From Magnetospirillum sp. ME-1 (GTDB lineage: Bacteria; Pseudomonadota; Alphaproteobacteria; Rhodospirillales; Magnetospirillaceae): DNA of 64,000 nt. The DNA lies in contig NZ_CP015848.1 of NCBI RefSeq assembly GCF_002105535.1, positions 1,736,907-1,800,906 of the forward strand, written 5' to 3'. The notes below the pieces were generated by a model. That model saw only the letters and a program-made list of their open reading frames with translations, was not told where the DNA came from and ran no database searches. This document shows, one piece after another, positions 1 to 8,189 of this stretch; position 1 is the stretch's first letter, and each line of letters opens with the position of its first letter. The position numbers and the translations under genes are program-made.

Positions 1-904
1 CGAAATCCAGGCCCAGCTCGGAGTAATGGCCGCGCTTTTCCGACCAGTCCTCACGCACCTTGATGTGGATGAACAGGTGGACGCGGCGCTCCAGCAGCTC
101 TTCCAGCTCCTGGCGCGCGCTGGCGCCGATGGCCTTGATCTGGCGGCCGCCCTTGCCCAGGACGATGGGCTTCTGGCTCTCGCGCTCCACATAAATCACC
201 TGATCGATGCGGGCCGAGCCGTCCTCCTTCTCCTCCCACTTCTCCGTCTCGACGTAGAGGGAGTACGGCAGTTCCTGGTAAAGGGCCAGGAAGGCCTTCT
301 CGCGGGTGATCTCGGCGGCCAGCAGGCGCTGCGGCAGGTCGGAGACCTGATCCTCGGGGAACATCCACGGCCCCGGCGCCACCAGCCGGCCGAGATGGGC
401 CAGCAGGTCGCCGATGCCGTCGCCCTTCAAGGCGCTGATCATGAAGACATTGGTGAAGATGCCCTCGGCATCCAGCTGGGCGGTGAGGCCCAGGAGCTTC
501 TCGCGCTTGACCAGATCCACCTTGTTCAGCACCAGGATGGCCTGGCGGTTGGCCTCCTTCAGCCTCTCGACGATGGCCCTGGTCTCGTCGTCATAGCCGC
601 GCGACGCATCCACCAGCAGGCAGACGTGGTCGGCGTCGGCGGCACCGTTCCAGGCGGCAGCCACCATGGCGCGCTCGAGGCGCTTCTTGGGCGCAAAGAT
701 GCCGGGGGTGTCCACCAGCACCACCTGGGCGTCGTCGACCATGGCGATGCCCATCACCCGGAAACGGGTGGTCTGCACCTTGGGCGAGACGATGGACACC
801 TTGGTGCCCACCAGGGCGTTGACCATGGTGGACTTACCGGCATTGGGAGCGCCGACCACCGCCACGAAGCCGCAGCGCTGGTTGGTTTCGGGAACTTCGT
901 TCAT
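1..904 (-). CDS. era: GTPase Era (3' end outside window)
   Basis: Era is an essential GTPase that binds the 3' end of 16S rRNA during 30S subunit maturation. About 301 codons are visible and the stop codon lies left of the window, so nearly the whole protein is here. The P-loop GAPNAGKS is at residues 18-25, DTPG at 65-68 and an NKVD G4 motif near 130. The C-terminal part has the KH-domain signature VLGKGGRQIK. The ATG overlaps the rnc stop codon by four bases (ATGA), which implies translational coupling. It is the last visible gene of lepB-rnc-era. Identity is very secure. Confidence 0.97.
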   Translation of the reverse strand, partial: MNEVPETNQRCGFVAVVGAPNAGKSTMVNALVGTKVSIVSPKVQTTRFRVMGIAMVDDAQVVLVDTPGIFAPKKRLERAMVAAAWNGAADADHVCLLVDASRGYDDETRAIVERLKEANRQAILVLNKVDLVKREKLLGLTAQLDAEGIFTNVFMISALKGDGIGDLLAHLGRLVAPGPWMFPEDQVSDLPQRLLAAEITREKAFLALYQELPYSLYVETEKWEEKEDGSARIDQVIYVERESQKPIVLGKGGRQIKAIGASARQELEELLERRVHLFIHIKVREDWSEKRGHYSELGLDF

Positions 905-1584
905 GTCATCACCTGTTGCAGCAGCAGGCCGGCTGCCGCCTGCTCCGCCACCCGTTTCGAGGCACCGCGGCCCACGGCCGAGCCTACACCCTCGACACTG
1001 ACCTCCATCAGGAAAATCGGCTCGTGCGGCGGACCTTCCTGACCCAAAATGCGATAGCTGGGCAGCGGCAGTCCCCGCCCCTGCGCCCATTCCTGCAGCC
1101 CGGTCTTGGAATCCTTGGGCGGCGCCAGCGCCTCCTCCATCAGAGGCTCCCAGCGCGAGCGCACGAAGGACGCGGCAGCAGCAAAGCCGGCATCGGCGTA
1201 GAGCGCCCCGATCACCGCCTCGCAGGCGTCGGCCAGGATGCCGGGATTGGTCCGCCCGCCGGCCTCGTCCTCGCCCCGGGCCAGCACCAGATGGCGGCCC
1301 AGATTGATCTGGTTGGCCACGCGCGCCACCGCTTCGCGCCGCACCAGGGCGGCATGGCGGCGCGCCAGGGCGCCCTCGGCCTCGTTGGGAAAGCGATTGA
1401 ACAGCATCTCGGCCACCACCAGGCCCAGGACGCGGTCGCCCAGGAATTCCAGGCGCTCGTAAGGATCCGAGGTCTTGGTGCGCCGCCCCTGCTGCATGCT
1501 GGGATGGGTCAGCGCCTGGGACAGCAATTCGGGCCGCGTGAAGGCATGGCCCAGCACCGCGTGAAGCTCGGCGGCGCCGGCCAT
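901..1584 (-). CDS. rnc: Ribonuclease III
   Basis: RNase III cleaves double-stranded RNA, including pre-rRNA stems. The 227-residue length is normal for the family. The catalytic signature ERLEFLGD is at residues 43-50, the second acidic motif is in LADACEAVIGALYADAGF (about 115-132), and a C-terminal double-stranded RNA-binding domain begins near DSKTGLQEWAQ (about 155). It starts three bases after the lepB stop and its own stop overlaps the era start, so lepB-rnc-era is one operon, the usual arrangement in alphaproteobacteria. Confidence 0.97.
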   Translation of the reverse strand: MAGAAELHAVLGHAFTRPELLSQALTHPSMQQGRRTKTSDPYERLEFLGDRVLGLVVAEMLFNRFPNEAEGALARRHAALVRREAVARVANQINLGRHLVLARGEDEAGGRTNPGILADACEAVIGALYADAGFAAAASFVRSRWEPLMEEALAPPKDSKTGLQEWAQGRGLPLPSYRILGQEGPPHEPIFLMEVSVEGVGSAVGRGASKRVAEQAAAGLLLQQVMT

Positions 1585-1587
1585 GGC

Positions 1588-2331
1588 CTACTCGATCCCC
1601 TGCAGCAGGCGGGAATAGCGGATGGCCCAGGGCCAGCGCCACACTTCCCACAGCGCCGCGCTGCCGTCGCCCGAGAAGAACAGGATCTCGGCCCGGCCTA
1701 CGAAATTCTCGGCCGGCACGTAGCCCACCTCGGACAGGAAGCGCGAATCCGCCGAATTGTCGCGGTTGTCGCCCATCATGAAGTAATGCCCGGCCGGCAC
1801 CACGTATTCCATGGTGTTGTCGGCGGGGCCGTTGTCGCCCAGGAATTCGATGATCTTGTGCTTGCGTCCGTTGGGCAGCGTCTCGATGTATTGCGGCGCG
1901 CGCAGGATGTTGCCGTCACGATCGCGCTCGACGAAATCCTCGATCCGCTTCCTTTCCACGGCGACGCCGTTGATGTGCAGGATGCCGGCCTTCACCTGGA
2001 TGCGCTCGCCGGGCAGGCCCACCACCCGCTTGATGTAGTCGATCTTGTTCTCGGGCGGCTTCTTGAAGACGATGACGTCGCCGCGCTCAGGCGCCCGCTC
2101 CATGATCCGGCCGCCGCCCGGCCCGATGCCGAACGGCATGGAATAGCGGGAATAGCCGTAGGCGTATTTGGAGACGAACAGGTAGTCGCCGATCAGCAGG
2201 CTGGGGATCATGGATCCCGACGGAATGTTGAAGGGCTCGAAGGCCAGGGTGCGGACACCTCCGGCGATCAGCATGGCGTAGACGATGGTGCGGATCGTCT
2301 CGCCCATTCCGCCCGACTTGCCTTTAGACAT
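1588..2331 (-). CDS. lepB: Signal peptidase I
   Basis: LepB is the inner-membrane serine protease that removes signal peptides from exported proteins. The protein is 247 residues. An N-terminal membrane anchor (about 13-30) precedes the nucleophile Ser40 in IPSGSMIPSL. The general-base lysine is Lys101 in DYIKRVVGLPGE, and the conserved box MGDNRDNSADSR follows in the C-terminal half. It lies directly upstream of rnc. The 93-base gap to acpS shows no gene or clear signal. Confidence 0.96.
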   Translation of the reverse strand: MSKGKSGGMGETIRTIVYAMLIAGGVRTLAFEPFNIPSGSMIPSLLIGDYLFVSKYAYGYSRYSMPFGIGPGGGRIMERAPERGDVIVFKKPPENKIDYIKRVVGLPGERIQVKAGILHINGVAVERKRIEDFVERDRDGNILRAPQYIETLPNGRKHKIIEFLGDNGPADNTMEYVVPAGHYFMMGDNRDNSADSRFLSEVGYVPAENFVGRAEILFFSGDGSAALWEVWRWPWAIRYSRLLQGIE

Positions 2332-2424
2332 GAATAGAGCCGCTTATCCCATTGAAATTCATGACACCCGCCTTACGCAAGGCATACGGCGCCGCCGAGA
2401 TCAAGCCAGCCATTGGCCCGGCTG

Positions 2425-2820
2425 TCAAGCAGGCAGGGCTTCGATGATCACCACGGCCTGGGCCAATGGATATTCATCGGAGAGCGTAAGGTGCAGCCGG
2501 GCCTGCATCCCGGCCGGAATCCGCCGGGCCAGAAGCGCCGCCGCTCCGCCACTTAAGCAGAGCACCGGCCGCCCCGTCCCGTCGTTGGTCACCTCGATGT
2601 CGCGCCAGCCGACGCCGTCCTTTCCCAGCGCCTTGACCAGCGCCTCCTTGGCGGCGAAGCGCTTGGCGTAGGCACCGGAGCGGGCCTTTCCCACCCGCCG
2701 CTCGGCGGTGGCCCTTTCCGACTCGGTGAAGACCTTGGCGATGAAACGCTCGCCGAACCGCTCGAGGCTGTCCTCGATACGGCGGATATCCACCAGATCG
2801 TTGCCCAGGCCGATGATCAT
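2425..2820 (-). CDS. acpS: Holo-[acyl-carrier-protein] synthase
   Basis: AcpS transfers 4'-phosphopantetheine from CoA to acyl carrier protein, activating it for lipid synthesis. The 131-residue length is typical. The N-terminus MIIGLGNDLVDI carries the metal-binding Asp8, and the second signature KRFAAKEALVKALG (about 54-67) carries the metal-binding Glu. In many alphaproteobacteria acpS directly follows pdxJ. Here two plus-strand genes separate them. Confidence 0.95.
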   Translation of the reverse strand: MIIGLGNDLVDIRRIEDSLERFGERFIAKVFTESERATAERRVGKARSGAYAKRFAAKEALVKALGKDGVGWRDIEVTNDGTGRPVLCLSGGAAALLARRIPAGMQARLHLTLSDEYPLAQAVVIIEALPA

Positions 2821-2902
2821 TGAACTCTCGCTTTCATGGCGGCGATCCTAGAATCCGGGTACCCTGCCCGCAACAACACAAATCACCGCAGGGAAAACGG
2901 AC

Positions 2903-3328
2903 ATGGACATCGACGGCTTCATGCAGGGATACAAGACGGCCTGGGAAAGCCGGGACCCGGCCAAATTCGCCGCCCTTTTCCACCCCGACGGGCGCTACCA
3001 CAACACGCCCTTCCAGGTTCAGACCGGCGCCGCCGAACTGGCCGAGTACTGGAAGCGGGTGCAGCTTCAAGAAGACGTCCAGGTCGAATACCAGATCCTG
3101 ACCCGCCAGGATGGCGGCGGCGTGGCCCACTGGCACGTCACCTATCAGGTGGCCTCCGAGGAACTGTTCCAGATCTGGGCCAAGTCCACCGGCACCGGCC
3201 TGCCCAACCGCAAGCCCGGCGATCCGCTGCCCCGCATGGTGCTGGACGGCATCCTCCAGGCCAGCTTCGCCGGCGGATTGTGCCGCGAGGCGCGCATTTG
3301 GTGGCACAGCATGCCGCAGGCGAATTAA
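2903..3328 (+). CDS. NTF2-like (SnoaL-fold) small protein
   Basis: The 141-residue protein has the look of a nuclear transport factor 2-like fold: an N-terminal helix pair (FMQGYKTAWESRDPAKFAALF), then HPDGRYHNTPF and a series of amphipathic strands ending in CREARIWW. Such proteins are small enzymes or ligand-binding domains; the substrate cannot be read from sequence. There is no signal peptide. The ATG is preceded by GGGAAAACGG as a ribosome binding site. It is transcribed divergently from acpS and is followed 44 bases on by a bacteriohemerythrin gene, possibly co-transcribed. The family call is by general resemblance. Confidence 0.6.
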   Translation: MDIDGFMQGYKTAWESRDPAKFAALFHPDGRYHNTPFQVQTGAAELAEYWKRVQLQEDVQVEYQILTRQDGGGVAHWHVTYQVASEELFQIWAKSTGTGLPNRKPGDPLPRMVLDGILQASFAGGLCREARIWWHSMPQAN

Positions 3329-3372
3329 CCCGGGCATATGTGTTAAGCTGACCAATCATGGGGGAGGCAGCG

Positions 3373-3789
3373 ATGGTAGACACCACCTGGCAGCAGAAAT
3401 TCGAGATCGGCCATCCCCGGATCGATTTTGAGCACCGGATATTCCTGGATCTCATCGCCCAATTCGCCGATCAGGCGGAATCCGGCGCGCCGGCCAAGCG
3501 GCTGCTCCGCACCTGTGCCGAGCTCTACAAATACGCCGATTTCCATTTCTTCAGCGAGGAAGGGTTGATGGAGGAGATCGAGTGGCCGGAAACCGCCGCC
3601 CACAAGGCGCTGCATCGCGACCTGCTGAAGCAGTTGCAGGATTATATCGATTCCGTGGCGCTGGATCAGGTCCGCACCAGCGAGATGATCGGCTTCCTGC
3701 TCCAGTGGTTCACCAGCCACACCGCCGCCGAGGACCGCAAGCTGGCCCGGGCCCTGCCCTCATCCATGCCCTACAAGGCGGCGGTCTGA
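3373..3789 (+). CDS. Bacteriohemerythrin
   Basis: This is a 138-residue cytoplasmic di-iron O2-binding protein of the hemerythrin family. The iron ligands are in order: HPRIDFEH near the N-terminus, the helix with FHFFSEEGLMEE, HKALHRD, and HTAAEDRKLA at the C-terminus. An in-frame ATG 15 bases upstream (3358) exists, but ATG 3373 has a strong GGGGGAGG ribosome binding site, so the later start is preferred. In this group of bacteria such proteins are thought to buffer or sense oxygen. It is one of three in the window. Confidence 0.9.
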   Translation: MVDTTWQQKFEIGHPRIDFEHRIFLDLIAQFADQAESGAPAKRLLRTCAELYKYADFHFFSEEGLMEEIEWPETAAHKALHRDLLKQLQDYIDSVALDQVRTSEMIGFLLQWFTSHTAAEDRKLARALPSSMPYKAAV

Positions 3790-3795
3790 GCGATG

Positions 3796-3814
3796 GGGGG
3801 GCTTCAAGCCCCCC
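3796..3814 (+). terminator. Hairpin between convergent genes
   Basis: GGGGGGC (3796-3802), loop TTCAA, GCCCCCC (3808-3814) lies just after the bacteriohemerythrin stop and covers the pdxJ stop codon. There is no strong T-tract, so termination is only suggested by its position between converging genes. Confidence 0.45.
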
Positions 3815-4538
3815 TCGCCTCGTCCATCAGGCGGCGCATGTGGCGGATGGAGGCGTCGAGGCCGACGAAGATGGCCTCGCCCACCAGGAAATGGCCGATA
3901 TTCAGCTCCATGATGGAGGCAATGGCCGCCACCGGCTTGACCGTGTCGTAGGAAAGACCGTGGCCGGCATGGCATTCCAGGCCGATGGCCTGGGCATGGG
4001 CGGCGGCCGCCTTGATGCGGGCGAATTCGCGGTCGCGCTCGGCCCCCTCGGCGTCGCAATAGGCGCCGGTATGCAGTTCGATCACCGGTGCGCCCAGGGC
4101 CTTGGAAGCGTCAAGCTGCGCCGGATTGGCCTCGATGAACATGGAGACGCGGATGCCGGCGTCCAGCAGGCGGCCGACCAGCGGCTTCAGGCTGTCGAAC
4201 TGCCCCACCACGTCGAGGCCGCCCTCGGTGGTGCGCTCCTCGCGCCGCTCGGGAACGATGCAGGCGGCGTGCGGACGGTGTCGCAGGGCGATGGCCACCA
4301 TCTCCTCGGTGGCCGCCATCTCGAAATTGAGCGGCAGCGTGATCTCGTTGGCCAGACGCTCCATGTCGCGGTCGGAGATATGGCGCCGGTCCTCGCGCAG
4401 ATGGGCGGTGATGCCGTCGGCTCCGGCCGCCGCCGCCATGTGGGCAGCCCGCACCGGATCGGGATGCCGCCCGCCGCGGGCGTTGCGGATGGTGGCGACG
4501 TGGTCGATGTTGACGCCGAGGCGCAGGCGGCCGGTCAT
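3804..4538 (-). CDS. pdxJ: Pyridoxine 5'-phosphate synthase
   Basis: PdxJ condenses 1-deoxy-D-xylulose 5-phosphate with 3-amino-2-oxopropyl phosphate to make pyridoxine 5'-phosphate (vitamin B6). It is a 244-residue TIM barrel. The N-terminus [19 protein letters not shown] and [13 protein letters not shown] are family signatures, and the C-terminal part has GHGLSYDTV and [13 protein letters not shown]. It lies downstream of spoT, separated by a 139-base region containing a multi-hairpin repeat. Confidence 0.96.
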   Translation of the reverse strand: MTGRLRLGVNIDHVATIRNARGGRHPDPVRAAHMAAAAGADGITAHLREDRRHISDRDMERLANEITLPLNFEMAATEEMVAIALRHRPHAACIVPERREERTTEGGLDVVGQFDSLKPLVGRLLDAGIRVSMFIEANPAQLDASKALGAPVIELHTGAYCDAEGAERDREFARIKAAAAHAQAIGLECHAGHGLSYDTVKPVAAIASIMELNIGHFLVGEAIFVGLDASIRHMRRLMDEARGA

Positions 4539-4561
4539 GTCCTCATAACTCCAGATGAAAT

Positions 4562-4650
4562 GCTATTGGGCTATCGCCCAAACCCATCCGGGGCGATGCC
4601 CCGGCCCCCATTTTATCTCATGAATGGGGTTTGGGGCCTATGGCCCCAAG
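4562..4650. repeat. Multi-hairpin repeat element, copy 1
   Basis: Three consecutive palindromes fill the spoT-pdxJ gap: TTGGGC-TATC-GCCCAA (4566-4581), CCGGGGC-GAT-GCCCCGG (4588-4604) and TTGGGGCC-TAT-GGCCCCAA (4631-4649). The same order and linkers (CCCAT between the first two, TCATGAAT before the third) occur inverted at 35262-35357. The third stem differs between copies by changes on both arms that preserve pairing, which points to selection on structure. Confidence 0.8.
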
Positions 4651-4677
4651 CAGGTATGGACGGCAGCCCATGAACTC

Positions 4678-6843
4678 CTAGTTCCGCGCCCGGTCCACCG
4701 AGTTGATGGCCGGCGTGGCGCGGAGCGCGGCGATGACGTTGGTCAGGTGCTTCACGTCGCGCACTTCGATGTCGATGAGCATCTCGAAGAAGTCGGTGGT
4801 GCGGTTGGTGATCTTGAGATTGGTGATGTTGCCCATGTTCTTGGCGATCACCGTGGAGATGGCGCCGAAGGCGCCGGGCTCGTTGGTCACCACCAGATCG
4901 ATGCGGCCCACATGGGCGTTGCTGTCGGCCTCGTCCCAGGCGAGGTCCAGCCAGCGCTCGGGCTGGTCGGCGAACTGCTCCAGGTTCTCGCAGTCGATGG
5001 TGTGGATGGTGACGCCCTTGCCGGTGCTGACGATGCCGACGATGCGGTCGCCGGGCAGCGGGTGGCAGCAACCGGCGAAATGCATGGCCATGCCGGGGAT
5101 CAGGCCCTTGATGGGGACCGCGCCGGCCTTGTCCTTCTTGTTGGTGGACGGCTTCTCGCTGCGGGCCTTCAGCGCCACCACGTTGTCGTTGCGGTTGGCC
5201 TGGGCCTTCAATTCGGGGAAGACGGTGGAGACCACGTCGCGGGCGGTCAGCGTGCCTTCGCCCACCAGGGCCAGCAGATCCTCGGATGACGGCGCCTTGA
5301 AGATGCGCAGCACGCCGTCCAGGGCTTTTTCCGTGAATTCATAGCCTTCCTGGCGGAAGGAGCGCACCAGGATGGCGCGGCCCAGCTCGGTATACTGGGC
5401 GCGCTGCTGGGTGCGGATGAAGCGGCGGATGCGGGCGCGGGCCTTGCCGGTGACGACGAAGCGTTCCCAGGTGGGGTTCGGCGTCTGGGCCTTGGACGTG
5501 ATGATGTCGACCTGATCGCCGTTGTTCAGCTGGGTGCGCAACGGCATGATGCGGCCGTTGACCTTGGCGCCGACGCAGGTATCGCCCACCTGGGAGTGGA
5601 CGGCATAGGCGAAATCCACCGGGCAGGCGCCTCGGGGCAGATTGATCAGGTCGCCCTTGGGCGTGAAGCAGAACACCTGGTCGGAGAACATCTCCAGCTT
5701 GGTGTGCTCCAGGAATTCCTCGGGGTTGGAGGCGTGTTCCAGAATGTCGAGCAGTTCGCGCAGCCAGCGGTACTGGCGGCCGTCGGTCATGCTGCCGCCT
5801 TCGCCGCCGCCGCCCTTGTACTTCCAGTGGGCGGCGACGCCCAGCTCGGCCACCTCGTGCATCTCGCTGGTGCGGATCTGCACCTCGATGCGGTGACGCT
5901 CGGGCCCGAACACCCCGGTATGCAAGGAGCGGTAACCGTTGGGCTTGGGCGTCGAGATGTAGTCCTTGAAGCGGTTGGGAACCATGGGGTACTTGGAATG
6001 GATGACCCCCAGCGCCCGGTAGCAATCCTCGACATTCCCCACGGCGACGCGGAAGGCCATGATGTCGGACAGCTGCTCGAAGCCGACGTTCTTCCTCTGC
6101 ATCTTCTGCCAGATGGAATAGGGCGTCTTCTCGCGGCCCGAGACCACCGCCTTGATGCCGGCCTCGTCCAGAATGCTGCGCAATTCGTCCAGGATGCGGC
6201 CGATCAGGTCGCCGCCCTGTTCGCGCAGGAACGACAGGCGCGCCACGATGGAGCCGCGCGCGTCGGGGTGAAGCTCGGCGAAGGCCAGGTCCTCCAGCTC
6301 CATCTTGATGCCCTGCATGCCGATGCGTTCGGCCAGCGGCGCGTAGATCTCCATGGTCTCCATGGCGATGCGGCGGCGCTTGTCGGGGTTCTTGATGTAG
6401 TGAAGGGTCCGCATGTTGTGCATGCGGTCGGCCAATTTCACCAGCAGGACGCGGATGTCCTCGCTCATGGCCAGCACCAGCTTGCGCAGATTCTCGGCCT
6501 GCTTGGCGTGGTCCGATTGCAGCTCGATGCGGTTCAGCTTGGTGACGCCGTCCACCAGACGGCCGATCTCGCGCCCGAACAGCTTCTCGATGTCGTCGAG
6601 AGTGGCCGGCGTGTCCTCGATGGTGTCGTGCAGCAGCGCGGTGATGATGGAAGACGAATCCAGCCGGTACTTGGTGAGGATGCCCGCCACCTCGATGGGG
6701 TGGGAGAAATAGGGATCGCCCGAGGCCCGAAGCTGCGAGCCGTGCATCTTCATGGCGAAGACGTAGGCGCGGTTGATGGCATCCTCGTCCGCAGCCGGAT
6801 CGTAGGACTTGACGCGCTCCACCAACTCGAACTGGCGCATCAT
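4678..6843 (-). CDS. spoT: Bifunctional (p)ppGpp synthetase/hydrolase
   Basis: This RelA/SpoT homolog makes and degrades the stringent-response alarmone (p)ppGpp. The hydrolase HD motif LLHDTIEDT is intact. The synthetase domain is also intact, with GREKTPYSIWQKM and STPKPNGYRSLHT. A TGS domain around CPVDFAYAVHSQVGD and a C-terminal ACT domain follow, so it should be bifunctional. The frame is open to 6900, but the ATG at 6843 follows GGTGAGGTGA and is preferred (721 residues). It follows rpoZ, as in other alphaproteobacteria, with a hairpin terminator between them. Confidence 0.95.
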   Translation of the reverse strand: MMRQFELVERVKSYDPAADEDAINRAYVFAMKMHGSQLRASGDPYFSHPIEVAGILTKYRLDSSSIITALLHDTIEDTPATLDDIEKLFGREIGRLVDGVTKLNRIELQSDHAKQAENLRKLVLAMSEDIRVLLVKLADRMHNMRTLHYIKNPDKRRRIAMETMEIYAPLAERIGMQGIKMELEDLAFAELHPDARGSIVARLSFLREQGGDLIGRILDELRSILDEAGIKAVVSGREKTPYSIWQKMQRKNVGFEQLSDIMAFRVAVGNVEDCYRALGVIHSKYPMVPNRFKDYISTPKPNGYRSLHTGVFGPERHRIEVQIRTSEMHEVAELGVAAHWKYKGGGGEGGSMTDGRQYRWLRELLDILEHASNPEEFLEHTKLEMFSDQVFCFTPKGDLINLPRGACPVDFAYAVHSQVGDTCVGAKVNGRIMPLRTQLNNGDQVDIITSKAQTPNPTWERFVVTGKARARIRRFIRTQQRAQYTELGRAILVRSFRQEGYEFTEKALDGVLRIFKAPSSEDLLALVGEGTLTARDVVSTVFPELKAQANRNDNVVALKARSEKPSTNKKDKAGAVPIKGLIPGMAMHFAGCCHPLPGDRIVGIVSTGKGVTIHTIDCENLEQFADQPERWLDLAWDEADSNAHVGRIDLVVTNEPGAFGAISTVIAKNMGNITNLKITNRTTDFFEMLIDIEVRDVKHLTNVIAALRATPAINSVDRARN

Positions 6844-6914
6844 GGCCGGGGTCACCTCACCTTTCCGCCCAAGTGTGTACCGACCGAAGGCCGGCGGCAA
6901 AGAGGAAAAAGAAT

Positions 6915-6962
6915 AAAAAAGCCGCCCGCCCCCACCTTAAGATGGGAACGGGCGGCCTTTTT
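6915..6962. terminator. Bidirectional hairpin terminator after rpoZ
   Basis: GCCGCCCG (6921-6928) pairs with CGGGCGGC (6949-6956). An A-run at 6915-6920 and a T-run from 6958 flank the stem, so it has a U-tract in both directions. It lies 9 bases past the rpoZ stop on the minus strand, so spoT transcription either reads through or starts separately. Confidence 0.8.
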
Positions 6963-6970
6963 CGGAAGGA

Positions 6971-7351
6971 TTACTCGTCGCCCGAGTCCACGTCGAAATC
7001 GGCGCCGGTGTCGTTGATGGACATGCCGTCCTCGATCATCTCGTCCTCGTTGGCGACGGTCTCGAAGGCCATGTCGCGGTCGGGGATGAAGCCCTCCATC
7101 TCGTCCTCTTCCGGCTCGTCCACTTCGACGTGCTTCTGGAGGTTCTGGATCAGGGCGTTCTGCAGGCCGTCCAGCGGAACGGTGTCGTCGGCGATCTCGC
7201 GCAGAGCCACGACCGGGTTCTTGTCGTTGTCGCGCTCCACCGTCAGCTTGGCCCCGGCGGAGATGTCCCGCGCCCGCTGGCCGGCCATCAGCACCAGCTC
7301 GAAGCGGTTCGGAACCTTCAGTACACAGTCTTCAACCGTAACGCGCGCCAT
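6971..7351 (-). CDS. rpoZ: RNA polymerase omega subunit
   Basis: This small RNA polymerase subunit binds beta' and is linked to ppGpp response. The 126-residue protein opens [23 protein letters not shown], a clear omega signature, followed by RARDISAG and [10 protein letters not shown]. The C-terminal 50 residues are acidic and probably disordered, a common extension in alphaproteobacteria. A ribosome binding site AAGGA precedes the ATG. Confidence 0.95.
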   Translation of the reverse strand: MARVTVEDCVLKVPNRFELVLMAGQRARDISAGAKLTVERDNDKNPVVALREIADDTVPLDGLQNALIQNLQKHVEVDEPEEDEMEGFIPDRDMAFETVANEDEMIEDGMSINDTGADFDVDSGDE

Positions 7352-7390
7352 CGAAGATCCTTGCTTTAGGCAATCTCGGAAAGAGACAGC

Positions 7391-7420
7391 TTATATCGTC
7401 GCTTGGGCTTCGAAAGCAAG
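7391..7420 (-). promoter_or_regulatory. Candidate sigma-70 promoter for rpoZ
   Basis: On the minus strand TTGCTT (7415-7420) and TATAAG (7391-7396) are 18 bases apart, about 40 bases upstream of the rpoZ start. The -35 match is partial. Confidence 0.45.
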
Positions 7421-7523
7421 CCCCCATCCCTTCGCCCCCTTGCGGCCAGGCCCGATGCCCCCTACGTTGGGGTCATTCTTCCCGCTTTTGCGGGCCAAGC
7501 CTTTTCGACCAAGCGAGTACACC

Positions 7524-8087
7524 ATGCAGTTCTATTCCGCCGAACGACTCGGCCTTTTCATCGATGGTTCCAACCTTTATTCCGCCGCCCGCGCCCTGGG
7601 CTTCGACATCGACTACAAGAAGCTCCTGAACCTGTTCGCCGGCAAGGGGCGGCTGATCCGCGCCTTTTATTACACCGCCCTGATGGAGGACCAGGAATAC
7701 TCCCCCATCCGCCCGCTAGTGGATTGGCTGGACTACAACGGCTACACCATGGTCACCAAGCCGACCAAGGAATTCACCGATGCCATGGGCCGGCGCAAGA
7801 TCAAGGGCAACATGGATATCGAGCTGGCCATCGACGTGATGGAGATGTGCCAGTACCTGGACCATGTGGTGCTGTTTTCCGGCGATGGCGATTTCCGCCG
7901 GCTGGTGGAGGCGGTGCAAAGAAAGGGCGTGCGCGTCTCGGTGGTCAGCACCATCCGCTCGCAGCCGCCCATGGTGGCCGACGAACTGCGCCGCCAGGCC
8001 GACGTCTTCATCGAGCTGTCGGACCTGGAAGGCCAGATCGCCCGCGCCCAGTCACACCGGGATGACCGGGCCTATCCGGCGGATTGA
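7524..8087 (+). CDS. NYN domain protein (LabA/DUF88 family)
   Basis: This 187-residue protein has a PIN-like NYN fold expected to act as a metal-dependent RNase. Acidic metal-site motifs are visible: LFIDGSNLY (about 11-19), KGNMDIELAIDVM (mid-protein) and FSGDGDFRRLVE (about 115-126). The target RNA is unknown. The ATG at 7524 is chosen because conservation begins there; the frame is open much further upstream. It is followed by a uracil-DNA glycosylase gene in the same direction. Confidence 0.88.
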   Translation: MQFYSAERLGLFIDGSNLYSAARALGFDIDYKKLLNLFAGKGRLIRAFYYTALMEDQEYSPIRPLVDWLDYNGYTMVTKPTKEFTDAMGRRKIKGNMDIELAIDVMEMCQYLDHVVLFSGDGDFRRLVEAVQRKGVRVSVVSTIRSQPPMVADELRRQADVFIELSDLEGQIARAQSHRDDRAYPAD

Positions 8088-8131
8088 TCATCATTGCCCC
8101 TCGCCGGGCGCGCCCATCCGGGCGCTTGGCC

Positions 8132-8183
8132 GCCGCCTCAATGGCGGCTGGCCGTCCGGCAAACCACTTCGTTCACCGGACGG
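8132..8183. repeat. Two palindromes before the UDG start
   Basis: GCCGCC (8132-8137) pairs with GGCGGC (8143-8148), and CCGTCCGG (8152-8159) with CCGGACGG (8176-8183). The second ends seven bases before the ATG and could fold over the ribosome binding region. Function is unknown. Confidence 0.4.
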
Positions 8184-8189
8184 CACGAC

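Noticed and set aside
916-2337. Long plus-strand open frame of 473 codons over rnc and lepB
   Set aside because: It is antisense to clear genes; high GC keeps opposite frames open. No recognisable domain.
4624-7017. Long plus-strand open frames antisense to spoT
   Set aside because: Histidine- and glycine-rich shadow translation of a conserved gene.
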